From Nitrospirota bacterium (GTDB lineage: Bacteria > Nitrospirota > Thermodesulfovibrionia > Thermodesulfovibrionales > SM23-35), in the NCBI GenBank assembly GCA_040754395.1, contig JBFMCL010000005.1, positions 1 to 64,000 on the forward strand: a DNA stretch of 64,000 nt, in the 5' to 3' direction. Each line of letters begins with the position of its first letter. The first letter of the stretch is position 1. Of the stretch, positions 45,124-54,223 are shown one piece after another. The position numbers and the translations under genes are program-made. A model generated the notes under the pieces. That model had not been told where the DNA came from, searched no databases, and saw nothing but the letters and a program-made list of their open reading frames with translations.

Positions 45124-45403
45124 GGCAGTATTTCACTCCCTTATCAACATTCCAGATGAATGGATTTCTCCCATTTTTTCCAATTCAGGTTGCACTGGTT
45201 ACTGAAAGATACTTCAGAGTCTGCAAAGCTTCACTGTTCACGATTTGAGAAAGCACAACTGCACAATAGCAGGTTACATCTCTTTCCCATATTAGCATAA
45301 TCTGCCCCCAAATTCCACTTTGAGTGTGGGAAGAACGCGGGGTCGTGAGATCTCCCGGACACCCTACCCAGGTAGGATTGACGCATAGGATAAAACGGCT
45401 AAA

Positions 45404-46744
45404 ATGAAAGGTAGGCCGCGTATGTATAAAAAGAGAAACACCGAATTATCAGAACGTATGCACTTGCCGGAAGGTTCGGCAGTCTGGAGTCAGTCGCATA
45501 TCCTGATCGTTGATGACGAGCCAGAGTCCGTAATACCGTTGCGGGACATGCTCTCCGAGTGGGGCTATCAGGTGATGTTCCTGAATTCAGCGCATGAAGC
45601 GTTGGCTGCAATCAAGGATCAGTCTTTTGATATCGTAATCAGTGATCTTATCATGCCTGAAATGGACGGGATTGAACTGCTGAGGATGGCCCGCGCCGTT
45701 GATCCGAATCTCATATGCATCATTATGACAGGATATGCCACGGTTCAGATGGCCATAGAGGCGTTGAAGATTGGGGTCTTTGATTTTGTTCTGAAACCAT
45801 TTGATTTCAAGATGCTGAGATTTACCCTTTCCCGCGCCTCCGAAGTAAGGAATCTTCGTAAATCAGAGGAAATTTACCGTTCAATCGTCGAAGACTATCA
45901 GACAGAGTTCATCTGCCGTTTCCGTCCTGACGGTACGCTTACCTTTGCAAATCAGGCATTCTGCCGGTATGTTGGCAAAGCGAATGAGAAGGTCATCGGG
46001 AGAAACTTTCTGCGCTTTGCACCTCCGGAAGACAGAAAATATCTCATGAAACAGCATTCGTCCCTCTCCGTCATGAATCCTGTGACAAGCTACCAGATCC
46101 GTGTCCTCAGGCCGGACGGTGCAACCGGATGGCAGGAATGGACCTGCAGGGCAATATTCAACAGACAGGGAACTATCGCTGAGATACAGTCAATAGGGAG
46201 GGATATTTCCCTTAAGGTGGAGACAGAGGAAATCCTTGCGCTGAAGGAAATGGCAATAGCAAACTCGATCAACAGTATTGCGATTTTCAACGGTAAGGGG
46301 AATCTGACATACGTCAATAATGCATTTCTCCGTTTATGGAAGTATGAGAATGCTGCGGATGTTCTCGGCAGGCATGCGACTTCGTTCTGGCACACCGAGG
46401 AAGAGGCTGAGAAGGTCATACAACTGATTCGTGAAAAAGGTAGCTGGATCGGCGAACTCACTGCAAGTGGAAAGGACGGAGAGACGTTTGACGTGCATCT
46501 TGTGGCGAGCATGTTCATGCATGAAGTTACACACTCTTCCTACATGATCGCATCATTTGTGGACATTACGGAGCGAAGATTGTCAGAAAAATCATTGCAG
46601 AAAAAAGAGGAAGAACTGAAAAACAGGGTGAAAGAGCTCGAGGAGTTTTATGAAATTGCTGTAGGAAGGGAACTCAGAATGAAACAGCTCAAGGAAGACA
46701 TGGAAAAGATGGAAAGGGAACTGAAAAAATATAAGGGCGGGTAG
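45404..46744 (+). CDS. Response regulator with REC-PAS-PAS and coiled coil, no output domain
   Basis: 446 residues. The receiver domain begins ILIVDDEPESVIPLRDML; the phospho-acceptor is Asp in DIVISDLIMPEMDGIELL, with conserved Thr in IMTGYA and Lys in LKPFDF. Two PAS domains follow (SIVEDYQTEFICRFRPDG and SINSIAIFNGKGNLTYVNNAFL), then a highly charged coiled coil. No kinase, GGDEF or DNA-binding domain is present, so it must signal through protein contacts. ATG 45421 is an alternative start. Confidence 0.85.
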   Translation: MKGRPRMYKKRNTELSERMHLPEGSAVWSQSHILIVDDEPESVIPLRDMLSEWGYQVMFLNSAHEALAAIKDQSFDIVISDLIMPEMDGIELLRMARAVDPNLICIIMTGYATVQMAIEALKIGVFDFVLKPFDFKMLRFTLSRASEVRNLRKSEEIYRSIVEDYQTEFICRFRPDGTLTFANQAFCRYVGKANEKVIGRNFLRFAPPEDRKYLMKQHSSLSVMNPVTSYQIRVLRPDGATGWQEWTCRAIFNRQGTIAEIQSIGRDISLKVETEEILALKEMAIANSINSIAIFNGKGNLTYVNNAFLRLWKYENAADVLGRHATSFWHTEEEAEKVIQLIREKGSWIGELTASGKDGETFDVHLVASMFMHEVTHSSYMIASFVDITERRLSEKSLQKKEEELKNRVKELEEFYEIAVGRELRMKQLKEDMEKMERELKKYKGG

Positions 46745-46864
46745 GCTGCAAGGTCCGGTGCAGGATTGTTTCAGGCGATGGGACGACGGCTGTTGCAGCA
46801 CTGACACGCTGAAATTTTATGAAAAGCGAATTCTTCTGATCATGCACGTGCGGTATTGAATGTA

Positions 46865-46894
46865 TTGACAGAATCTCCTGAAGATTAGTACATT
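46865..46894 (+). promoter_or_regulatory. Sigma-70 promoter of glycine-zipper lipoprotein gene
   Basis: TTGACA 46865-46870, an 18-base spacer and TACATT 46889-46894, 28 bases before ATG 46922. Confidence 0.55.
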
Positions 46895-46921
46895 ATTTAC
46901 TCTAATAAATAGAGAAAGCGT

Positions 46922-47515
46922 ATGAGAAAACTAGTGATTTTGGTGATTATCGGGTTCCAACTCAGCGGTTGTGCTACGCTGAGAAATGAATTCGATACAA
47001 GAGCGAATATGGGCATGTTCGGAGGATGCGTTTCGGGGGTAGTCGTTGGAGGGGTTGCCGGCAATGTCTTCGGCGCATTGCTCGGAGGGATGATCGGAAC
47101 CGCTACGGGGAATTTTATCGGGGAACATTATGATAAAAAGCTGGGAACACGCGAAGAGGCGATGCTGAAACACAGAATGAAGGACAGGGAAGAGAAACTT
47201 CTTGTTGAAGCCTCTCAGATGCATCCACGGACAGCAACAGCCGGATCCGTCATAAATACCAGTGTGCGATATACGGTTGTGGCACCTTCTGATGTCAGGG
47301 AAATCAAGATAACCGAAACCAGAATGTTCTTCAGTGACAACGAAGGATTTATTAAACTGGATGAGAGGGAGGTTCTCAGAACACAGGGCACCTTCAGTTC
47401 AGCGTTCAAGTTTACTGTCCCTGAAAAAATATCAAAAGGTGATGCCCTTGTCATTACCGTCATTTCAAGCGACAAGCAGAAAGATTCTGTTACGTCCTCC
47501 CTGAAAATCAGCTGA
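46922..47515 (+). CDS. Glycine-zipper lipoprotein
   Basis: 197 residues. The signal ends with lipobox LSGC (QLSGCATL). Residues ~35-70 are a glycine zipper (GGCVSGVVVGGVAGNVFGALLGGMIGTATGNFIG) of the kind that inserts in or spans membranes in SlyB/OmpA-like lipoproteins. The C-terminal ~90 residues form a beta-rich domain (VINTSVRYTVVAPSDVREIKITETRMFF). It is probably an outer-membrane lipoprotein in envelope integrity; its exact role is unknown. Confidence 0.8.
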   Translation: MRKLVILVIIGFQLSGCATLRNEFDTRANMGMFGGCVSGVVVGGVAGNVFGALLGGMIGTATGNFIGEHYDKKLGTREEAMLKHRMKDREEKLLVEASQMHPRTATAGSVINTSVRYTVVAPSDVREIKITETRMFFSDNEGFIKLDEREVLRTQGTFSSAFKFTVPEKISKGDALVITVISSDKQKDSVTSSLKIS

Positions 47516-47723
47516 ACTGGATACAAAAAAACCGTATAGGTGTTCCCGCCTTCCAGAACGTTGCATGTCCGTGATACTGTTCCCTGCATCATCCCTGATT
47601 TATCCACAGATGTGAAAAGACATTTGCTCTCCTTATGACTAACATAATTTGTCACTTGCTGCACGGAAAGGATTCATCGATTCCTTTTTTGCCAATAAAT
47701 TCAAATGATTAGGCGGGGATTTT

Positions 47724-47740
47724 TGGCATGGTATATGCTT
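47724..47740 (+). promoter_or_regulatory. Candidate sigma-54 promoter 1
   Basis: TGGCATG-GTAT-ATGCTT keeps the invariant GG (-24) and GC (-12) at the right distance. It is almost identical to 53890-53906. Transcription would start near 47751, about 25 bases before the small gene at 47776. Confidence 0.6.
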
Positions 47741-47775
47741 CGTAATATAGTAGAATTACAATCAGAGAGTAAACA

Positions 47776-48015
47776 ATGAGGAAAATGCACATGACGTCTC
47801 CAACAATACGAATCCTGCATATGTATGAAACCGTAAAAGGTTTTCTGGCAAACGCCATGAGAAGGGAGAGACCAGACGCCTCGATGTCTGAAGGGAATTT
47901 TATCGGGTACGAGGCGTTTCCTTCGGGGTGCCAGCATCACACAGGGAAATGCAGGTCTGGAAATGATGTGCCCTGCTGCGGGAAGCTCAGGAAACAGGAT
48001 AAAAAAGAGCCTTGA
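47776..48015 (+). CDS. Small hypothetical protein, possibly sigma-54 controlled
   Basis: 79 residues. The N-terminal SPTIRILHMYETVKGFLANAMRRERP looks helical. The C-terminus has four Cys (GCQHHTGKCRSGNDVPCCG) next to two His, which might bind metal. The ribosome site is weak (GAGAG). No family recognised. It lies right behind the sigma-54-like promoter and is followed by another small gene at 48070. Confidence 0.5.
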   Translation: MRKMHMTSPTIRILHMYETVKGFLANAMRRERPDASMSEGNFIGYEAFPSGCQHHTGKCRSGNDVPCCGKLRKQDKKEP

Positions 48016-48069
48016 TAAACATGGCATGCAGGTATGCAGTGAGGCAGCACATAGCCGGAGGTCGGAGAA

Positions 48070-48228
48070 ATGAGCAGAGATAACATGAAAAAAATCGTCT
48101 CAATCCTGATGGGATCACCTTTTTATCTGACCTTGTCAATTGAGGAGCGGTATCATCTTGTGCAGAGATTGCTGCGAGATTATAAGATGCATTTAAGGGC
48201 TGAAGACAGCCAGGCAGACATTCGGTAA
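48070..48228 (+). CDS. Small hypothetical protein (52 aa)
   Basis: ATG 48070 follows GGAGGTCGGAGAA. The sequence MKKIVSILMGSPFYLTLSIEERYHLVQRLL (given here from residue 6, minus its tail) is well-formed, amphipathic and helical, with a basic end. It may be translated in one transcript with the gene at 47776. I do not recognise a family. Confidence 0.55.
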   Translation: MSRDNMKKIVSILMGSPFYLTLSIEERYHLVQRLLRDYKMHLRAEDSQADIR

Positions 48229-48281
48229 TCGTGAAAAGTAACGATGTCAGCAGCGCCTGTCTCTGTATGTATCCGTAACGT

Positions 48282-48839
48282 TCAGAATGTCTGCTCGACA
48301 AAGATTCCGTATCTGCCGGTGAGCTGATCAAGTTCACGATATCCATCCGCAACGTGAAGGGAATAATATTTTTTGTTGCATATTTCGCAAAGAATACCGT
48401 TGACCGAAAAATCGTCAGAAAAATGGTAGTATGCCCAGCCTATCGCAAAAGGTGCAGAGTACAGATGAATGACATATTTGCATATGCAGCAGATGCCAAA
48501 GGCAAGAGACACGGGATAGGCAAACTGTGCCCTGTAACCGAACTGGTGTTTCTGAATGACGCCCCACAGATGAACCCTTCCGAGGAGTGTGCCCCGGTAA
48601 CAGAACCTATCGATATTTTCAAGAGCGGACCGAGAAGTTTTGTATGCGTAAATACCGTTGCCAGAATGGGTTTCCGGGAAGCTTGGTTTTTTCTCAATTC
48701 CCGCACGGAAAGCTGCACCAGCTTCAAATCGCAGGCCCGGAGGCCAGAAATCATTCCTGATCACGGATTTGAGCAAAACACTGCCGTCTTCAGGACTCTT
48801 CCGGATCTTCCAGAAACGCCACCCGGTAAGCGCCGTCAC
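48282..48839 (-). CDS. Conserved-looking protein with GxxHLWGxV...GYRAxxAYP motif
   Basis: 185 residues from GTG 48839; the frame continues upstream as NERVTVPDYVTALTGW, so the real N-terminus may lie a little further up. The recognisable part is GIYAYKT and LGRVHLWGVIQKHQFGYRAQFAYP. I have the impression of a recurrent motif that follows short Pro/Glu-rich proteins in other genomes. The C-terminal part has Cys pairs (CCICKY; CEICNKKYY). It follows the 43-residue gene at 48872-49003. Function unknown. Confidence 0.6.
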   Translation of the reverse strand: MTALTGWRFWKIRKSPEDGSVLLKSVIRNDFWPPGLRFEAGAAFRAGIEKKPSFPETHSGNGIYAYKTSRSALENIDRFCYRGTLLGRVHLWGVIQKHQFGYRAQFAYPVSLAFGICCICKYVIHLYSAPFAIGWAYYHFSDDFSVNGILCEICNKKYYSLHVADGYRELDQLTGRYGIFVEQTF

Positions 48840-48871
48840 ATAATCAGGAACCGTGACCCTTTCATTTTCCT

Positions 48872-49003
48872 TTAATATTGCGATACCTCGGCAGGTTCGT
48901 TTGCCGGCACAGCCGGCACTTGAGCGGGCACTCTTTCTGCAGGGAGAGGTTCTTTCAGGGGTTCCGCGATAATCGTTTCTTCAAATTCTCCGATCTTTCC
49001 CAC
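48872..49003 (-). CDS. Small Pro/Glu-rich protein (43 aa)
   Basis: GTG start at 49003 with AAAAGGAG seven bases upstream; stop at 48872. The N-terminus is GKIGEFEETIIAEPLKEPLP and the remainder repeats P-A-x-V-P-A-x-x-P. Short acidic/proline proteins of this kind (I-G-x-x-E-x-x-I-I-x-E-P-L-x-E-P) commonly sit directly before a gene with the G-Y-R-A-x-x-A-Y-P motif, as here. This supports both as real genes. Function unknown. Confidence 0.6.
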   Translation of the reverse strand: MGKIGEFEETIIAEPLKEPLPAERVPAQVPAVPANEPAEVSQY

Positions 49004-49159
49004 AAATTTTCTCCTTTTTTGTACTATACCATATTTTTTGTGATAGTCTGTCAGGGGCGGCTGCGAAAAAACACTGCTATCGACTGGGTGCTCTCTTGTC
49101 TGTCAAAAGGCCGGCAGATGAGGATATTTCACGACCACAGTTGACACGATTCCCGATTT

Positions 49160-49993
49160 ATGGCTTTATTAATAGGATATCCCGAAATATGCAGATTTCA
49201 GGAGGAAATCGAGCATTCTACTACCGCTATGAAAGATCCAAAAGCACTGCAGGAAATATTCGCCAGGGACGACCGGCTTATCCGTCTTCCCTCAAAGGGC
49301 CGGGCGGTATTCGTCGGGGATACCCACGGGGATCTGGATGCTACAGAGACGGTTTTCAAGCTTTTTTTTGAGCCCGGGAACATACTGATTTTTCTGGGAG
49401 ATTATGTAGACAGGGGCGAAGAATCGAGGGAAAACATGGAGTTCCTGTTGCAGAAGAAGTCAGATGCCCCGGACCGGGTGTTTCTTCTCGCAGGCAATCA
49501 TGAGGGGTATTGCTCGCTTCCGTTCAGCCCGGCTGATTTCTGGGAAAGCCTCTCGCCGGAAGAATTCCGCTACTATTCATCTATCTGTCGTTTCCTGCCT
49601 TTTGCCGCGGTCAGCAGCAATGGCCTTCTGGCCGTGCATGGGGCACCGCCCGATGTAAGTGACGCAGAGAAGATCAATACCATCCAGATGTGCAGTGAGC
49701 AATGGCAGCAGCTCACGTGGGGAGATTTCATGGAAGAGCAGGGAGAATTTATTGGTTCCCGGGGCGGACGTCCTGTATTCGGAGAGGACTACTTTTCACG
49801 GACGATGAAGCAGCTGGGAGCACGTGTGCTCATCAGATCCCATCAACCGCAGATCAGGCCGGTTATTTTCGGCAAACGGTGTCTGACGCTAATGACTTCA
49901 TATTACTATACTTTCAGCCGGCATATCGCTATTGCAGACCTGGAAAAGACATATATCAATTCAGTCGATGACCTGGATCGCACAGAGATTTGA
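49160..49993 (+). CDS. PPP-family metallophosphatase (Ser/Thr phosphatase-like)
   Basis: 277 residues from ATG 49160, though a TTGACA at 49141 suggests the real start may be ATG 49229 (MKDPKALQEIF). The di-metal motifs are AVFVGDTHGDLDA, LIFLGDYVDRGEES, LLAGNHEGY, AVHGAPP and IRSHQPQ. These are the complete signatures of the PP1/PP2A superfamily. It probably dephosphorylates proteins in the cytoplasm, but no cognate Ser/Thr kinase is in the window. Confidence 0.9.
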   Translation: MALLIGYPEICRFQEEIEHSTTAMKDPKALQEIFARDDRLIRLPSKGRAVFVGDTHGDLDATETVFKLFFEPGNILIFLGDYVDRGEESRENMEFLLQKKSDAPDRVFLLAGNHEGYCSLPFSPADFWESLSPEEFRYYSSICRFLPFAAVSSNGLLAVHGAPPDVSDAEKINTIQMCSEQWQQLTWGDFMEEQGEFIGSRGGRPVFGEDYFSRTMKQLGARVLIRSHQPQIRPVIFGKRCLTLMTSYYYTFSRHIAIADLEKTYINSVDDLDRTEI

Positions 49994-50076
49994 CGGGTTT
50001 GCGTTTTCAGAAACAGACGCATTCCTCTACATGACAACCACATGGAATAATTACCATTCAGGAAGGTGAGGGAGAC

Positions 50077-51534
50077 ATGAATAATACTGAGGAAATACTC
50101 GTTGCAAGAGGAAAACAGGATCTTGCGGTGCATTCTCAAATGGCCAACCGCCACGGCCTTATTGCCGGCGCTACCGGTACCGGAAAAACAGTCACACTCC
50201 GTGTCATGGCAGAGCAATTCAGCCGGGCGGGTGTGCCGGTTTTCATGGCTGATGTAAAAGGAGATCTCTCCGGACTTGCCAGACCTGGCGGTGACCATCC
50301 CAAGGTAAAGGAACGGGTGCGGCAGCTGGCTCCCGATGATTTCTCATATGAAGGGTATCCGGTAATATTCTGGGACGTATTCGGGGTGCAGGGACATCCT
50401 CTCCGCACAACGGTATCTGAGATGGGGCCGCTTCTTCTGGGCCGCATACTCAATCTGAACGATATCCAGAGCGGTGTGCTTGGCCTGATATTCAGGATTG
50501 CTGACAATAACGGGCTTCTGCTGCTCGATCTGAAGGATCTCCGGGCAATGGCACAGTTTGCGGGTGAGAATGCGCGTCAATTTACCACGGAATACGGGAA
50601 CATCTCTGCTGCAAGTATCGGGGCAATCCAGCGGAACCTTCTTCTGCTTGAAGAACAGGGCGGAAATGCATTATTCGGGGAACCGGCGCTTAATCTCCAC
50701 GACTTGCTGCAGACTGACAGCAGTGGAAAGGGAATGATCAGCATCATGTCAGCCGAAAGACTTATTCAGGCTCCAAAAGTGTATGCAACTTTCCTTCTGT
50801 GGATTCTTTCAGAACTGTTTGAACAGCTGCCGGAGGTGGGAGACCCTGTCAAGCCGAAATTTGTGTTTTTCTTTGATGAGGCGCATTTGCTCTTTGATGA
50901 TACCCCTAATGCGCTGAAAGAAAAGATTGAGCAGGTAGTACGTCTCATACGCTCAAAAGGGATAGGCGTGTATTTCGTCACACAGAATCCCCTCGATCTG
51001 CCTGATACGGTTCTCGGCCAGCTTGGCAACAGAGTTCAGCATGCGCTCAGGGCTTTTACCCCGAAGGATCAGAAAGCGGTCAGAGCAGCAGCGGAGACGT
51101 TACGTGCAAACCCTGCGCTTGATGCTGCACAGGTGATCACTGAACTCGGGGTCGGAGAAGCACTGGTATCATTTCTGGATGTAAAGGGATCTCCCGCTAT
51201 TGTGGAAAGAGCCCTGATCTTTCCTCCTCAGAGCCGTCTCACTCCGCTTGATGCGCAGGAACGCGCTGATCTGGTCCGGCAATCGTTGCTCGCCGGGCAT
51301 TATGAGCGATTGGTTGACAGGGAGTCTGCCTATGAAAAGCTGAAAGAGAGGGCCGAGCAGGAGGTGCTTCAGCAGCAGACAAAGCCGGCTGACGGGAAGG
51401 CGGCACCGAAAACCCAGGGGAGAACCCTCTTTGAGGCGCTTGCGAAAAGCGCCGCACATGCGATCGGCAGCCAGATCGGACGGCAGATCATCAGGGGCGT
51501 CCTCGGTTCAATACTCGGGGGAAGGAAAAGATAG
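50077..51534 (+). CDS. HerA-like/DUF853 ATPase
   Basis: 485 residues, with GAGGGAGAC before ATG 50077. Walker A is [39 protein letters not shown] and Walker B is [61 protein letters not shown] is the DUF853 signature. The C-terminal ~90 residues are helical and end with a Gly/Arg-rich hydrophobic tail. These FtsK/HerA-superfamily ATPases are annotated as helicases, but their cellular role is not known. No nuclease partner (NurA) is adjacent. Confidence 0.9.
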   Translation: MNNTEEILVARGKQDLAVHSQMANRHGLIAGATGTGKTVTLRVMAEQFSRAGVPVFMADVKGDLSGLARPGGDHPKVKERVRQLAPDDFSYEGYPVIFWDVFGVQGHPLRTTVSEMGPLLLGRILNLNDIQSGVLGLIFRIADNNGLLLLDLKDLRAMAQFAGENARQFTTEYGNISAASIGAIQRNLLLLEEQGGNALFGEPALNLHDLLQTDSSGKGMISIMSAERLIQAPKVYATFLLWILSELFEQLPEVGDPVKPKFVFFFDEAHLLFDDTPNALKEKIEQVVRLIRSKGIGVYFVTQNPLDLPDTVLGQLGNRVQHALRAFTPKDQKAVRAAAETLRANPALDAAQVITELGVGEALVSFLDVKGSPAIVERALIFPPQSRLTPLDAQERADLVRQSLLAGHYERLVDRESAYEKLKERAEQEVLQQQTKPADGKAAPKTQGRTLFEALAKSAAHAIGSQIGRQIIRGVLGSILGGRKR

Positions 51535-51970
51535 AAACGCCTGGCAGGCAAGGAAGGTAACTATTCTCTGACAGTATCCTATTGACTCGGCAAATACCAA
51601 ATCCAGCGAAATGCATCTTTCAGGTGCTCGCAAAGACCTGTTTCCCAGACGTTTGAGTTGTTGTGTATCGCTGGATCTGGGAGACAGTATATTCCGGATT
51701 ATTGATGAGTAACCCTTCAGTGAAGGGTGCTATAAGGTAATATAGCGACACGCTAAACATTGATGAGGTTTTTTATCTTGACAGGAGATTCTTTTTCGGA
51801 TTAATATTAAAAGTTTGGTAAAATTTCCCCGACGGTTATGTCGCCTTTGTCCTGGCTTTGCCAATCAAAAAAGGGAATACACAATAGTCGAATTGCGCGC
51901 TGACAGGCGCATCCGGATAACTGCTGGTACGTTGTGAAGGAATTAAACTAGCGGAAAGGAGGAGGGTATC
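51535..51970 (+). other. Intergenic region with promoter and hairpin before the zinc-ribbon gene
   Basis: It contains a 7-bp hairpin ACCCTTC-AGT-GAAGGGT (51712-51728) and a promoter with TTGACA at 51778-51783 and TTAATA at 51801-51806 (17-base spacer). This leaves a leader of about 160 bases before ATG 51971. No known riboswitch pattern was recognised in it. Confidence 0.5.
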
Positions 51971-52129
51971 ATGGCTGACAAAGGGAAATCGAAAACAGAC
52001 GTTTCCTCAAGAGCAGAATCCAAGGGAAGGGTTCACACCTGCCGTTTTTGCGGCAACAAGGTTGAAGTTGTCCTTTCAGTGACCTCATCGGGAAAGAAAA
52101 GAATGAAACGTCTTTGCTGCGAAGGCTAA
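51971..52129 (+). CDS. Small zinc-ribbon protein (52 aa)
   Basis: ATG 51971 is preceded by GGAAAGGAGGAGGG, a very strong ribosome site, and a strong terminator follows at 52138. After a charged, flexible N-terminus the sequence HTCRFCGNKVEVVLSVTSSG-KKRMKRLCCEG gives C-x2-C and a C-C pair near the end, a short zinc ribbon. The single-gene transcript with strong signals suggests high expression. The function may be nucleic-acid or ribosome related, but this is a guess. Confidence 0.7.
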   Translation: MADKGKSKTDVSSRAESKGRVHTCRFCGNKVEVVLSVTSSGKKRMKRLCCEG

Positions 52130-52137
52130 GAACGCTT

Positions 52138-52180
52138 CCCCTGCGGGAGAAAAGTATTTTCTGTCGCAGGGGATGTTTTT
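52138..52180 (+). terminator. Strong Rho-independent terminator
   Basis: CCCCTGCG/CGCAGGGG with an inner AGAAAA/TTTTCT stem, then TGTTTTT. It ends the zinc-ribbon transcript and may also serve the convergent asnS. Confidence 0.88.
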
Positions 52181-52229
52181 CCGAAGTTGCTAAATATTCC
52201 ACGCATGCCACTTCCCCCGGTTCAGATAG

Positions 52230-53630
52230 TCAGATCCCGATAGTATGAGGCGCCCGCGGGCATGGGATAACATCCCTGATATTGGCCATGCCGGTGACAT
52301 ACTGCACAAAACGTTCGAATCCCAGTCCGAATCCCGCATGGGGAGCAGAGCCGAATCGTCGGAGATCCAGATACCACTGGAGGTTTTCCACGGGAACTCC
52401 GGCCTGCCGCATCCGTTCCTCCAGTACCTCAGTCCTTTCTTCGCGCTGGCTTCCGCCCATTATTTCCCCGATTTTCGGAACAAGGACGTCCATCGCTGCA
52501 ACAGTTTTGCCATCCGGGTTCAGCCTCATATAGAATGCTTTGATCTCTGCAGGATAATCTGTCACGATAACAGCACCCCTGAAAACCCTGTCTGTGAGAT
52601 ACCGTTCATGCTCGGACTGAAGGTCAGCGCCCCATTCGGCAGGAAACTCAAACGATTCTCCGGAACTCTTCAGTTCCAGTATCGCATCCGAATATGAGAT
52701 GCGGGTAAACGGCGTTTCAGAGAGACTCTGCATCTCTTCCACAGAGATCCTTCCATACTGTTTTCCCAGGAACGCGAGTTCATCCTCTCCCCTTTCAATG
52801 ACGCTTCTGCAGAGAAAACGGAAGAAATCCTCTGCAAGACGCATGTCATCAGCAAGATCTGCGAATGCCATCTCGGGTTCGATCATCCAGAACTCGGAAA
52901 GATGTCTGGTGGTATTCGAATTTTCCGCCCTGAAAGTCGGTCCGAAGGTATACACATTGCCGAGCGACATGGCAAGGAACTCAGCCTCAAGCTGACCGCT
53001 GACAGTGAGAAAGGCCCGCCTGCCGAAGAAGTCCTGAGTGAAATCAACCTCGCCGTTTTCCTTCCTCGGAAGGTTTGCAAGGTCAAGTGATGTAACGGAA
53101 AATAATTCACCTGCCCCCTCGCAGTCACTGGAGGTGATAATCGGGGTATGCACCCAAATGAAGCCGCGCTCCTGAAAGAATTCGTGAACAGAAGCGGCAA
53201 TGATATTGCGGACCCTGAAGACCGCGCCAAATGTGTTGGTTCTTGACCGGAGATGCCCGATCTCCCTGAGGAATTCGAGGGTATGCCCCTTTTTCTGCAG
53301 AGGGTATCTGTTGGGGTCTGATTCACCGAATACTATAATCTCAGATACCTCGAGTTCGAACTTCTGTCCCTTGCCGGGAGACTCCCGCAGAACTCCTTTT
53401 GCCATGATTGCTGCGCCGGTGTTGCACCGGTGAAGTTCCCTGAATGCCCCCGAGTTCTGCGGGACTACGAGTTGAAGGGTATCCTGTGATGAGCCGTCAT
53501 TCAGCACCAGGAAGGCAAAGCCTTTCGATTCACGTTTTGTCCGGACCCAGCCGCATACTGTTGCCTGCTGTCCCGTGAAGCCGTCTCCAAGGAGATCCTT
53601 TATCAATGATCGTGTCACGGTTCCCTCCAT
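52230..53630 (-). CDS. asnS: Asparaginyl-tRNA synthetase
   Basis: 466 residues. An N-terminal OB-fold (VCGWVRTKRESKGFAFLVLNDGS) precedes the class II core: motif 2 FRAENSNTTRHLSEFWMIEPEMAF and motif 3 GFGLGFERFVQYVTGMANIRDVIPCPR. RTNTFGAVFRVRN and the H-T-P-I-I-T-x-S-D-C-E-G-A-G segment are AsnRS-specific. A GTG at 53618 lies behind a perfect GGAGG and may be the true start instead of ATG 53630. Its substrate tRNA-Asn is in this window (19462). Confidence 0.95.
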   Translation of the reverse strand: MEGTVTRSLIKDLLGDGFTGQQATVCGWVRTKRESKGFAFLVLNDGSSQDTLQLVVPQNSGAFRELHRCNTGAAIMAKGVLRESPGKGQKFELEVSEIIVFGESDPNRYPLQKKGHTLEFLREIGHLRSRTNTFGAVFRVRNIIAASVHEFFQERGFIWVHTPIITSSDCEGAGELFSVTSLDLANLPRKENGEVDFTQDFFGRRAFLTVSGQLEAEFLAMSLGNVYTFGPTFRAENSNTTRHLSEFWMIEPEMAFADLADDMRLAEDFFRFLCRSVIERGEDELAFLGKQYGRISVEEMQSLSETPFTRISYSDAILELKSSGESFEFPAEWGADLQSEHERYLTDRVFRGAVIVTDYPAEIKAFYMRLNPDGKTVAAMDVLVPKIGEIMGGSQREERTEVLEERMRQAGVPVENLQWYLDLRRFGSAPHAGFGLGFERFVQYVTGMANIRDVIPCPRAPHTIGI

Positions 53631-53889
53631 TCTCCCGTGCAGGGGTTATACGATACGGGTATTTCTCTTGCTGCAATGTTTTTCATTGTATCACATCCGG
53701 TTTTTTCAGGGTATGCAATGCCATTTCTGATATTTGCCTGCAGGACAAACTCCCGGCTCACCAGGCAGCAAAGCGCGTGAATGCCGGATAATTTCAGGAC
53801 ACTGACAATGCATGTCACTGGTATACCGGATACGCGGCAGATGCGACACGATTTCATTGCAAATCAATACCTTATCAGTATGGGAAGTA

Positions 53890-53906
53890 TGGCATGAAAT
53901 ATGCTT
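53890..53906 (+). promoter_or_regulatory. Candidate sigma-54 promoter 2
   Basis: TGGCATG-AAAT-ATGCTT differs from the element at 47724-47740 only in the four spacer bases. The start point would be near 53917, just before the hairpin 53941-53985. Confidence 0.6.
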
Positions 53907-53940
53907 TGATACCTTAACAGCATAAGATTCTCAGCTTATT

Positions 53941-53985
53941 GCTGTGGCAGGGAGGATGCAGACCCAGAGGATAGCCTGCCACAGC
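53941..53985 (+). repeat. 11-bp-stem inverted repeat downstream of sigma-54-like promoter
   Basis: GCTGTGGCAGG and CCTGCCACAGC are exact complements with a 23-base loop, followed by ACCTTTTCTG. The RNA would carry this stem about 25 bases from its 5' end. Confidence 0.65.
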
Positions 53986-54223
53986 ACCTTTTCTGCAACT
54001 AAGGATTTTGAGGGATTTTGCAGAAACACAGTGTTTGCGTTATGCGGAGACAATGCTGCGATTACTAGAAGGATAACGCAAAATCTCGGGAACGTTCCGT
54101 ATGGAATGAGAAAAATGGCTGGAAAAATAAAGTCTTATGGCATAAAAAGAAAAAATCTCTTGTGCGGATAGGGATTATTTAGGTATAATTATTAAATTGT
54201 AATGTAAGGAATCCGTATACTGT

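Larger units (their letters stand above)
53631..54223 (+). other. Intergenic region with sigma-54-like promoter and hairpin; possible small RNA
   Basis: An open frame at 53944-54171 (75 codons) starts inside the left arm of the hairpin 53941-53985 and has no family resemblance, so I do not call it a gene. The promoter-hairpin combination could instead make a small RNA or a long leader for the exported protein at 54224. Confidence 0.4.

Noticed and set aside
53944-54171. 75-codon open frame after the second sigma-54-like promoter
   Set aside because: It starts inside a hairpin arm, lacks a normal hydrophobic core pattern or a recognised family; RNA function seems likelier.
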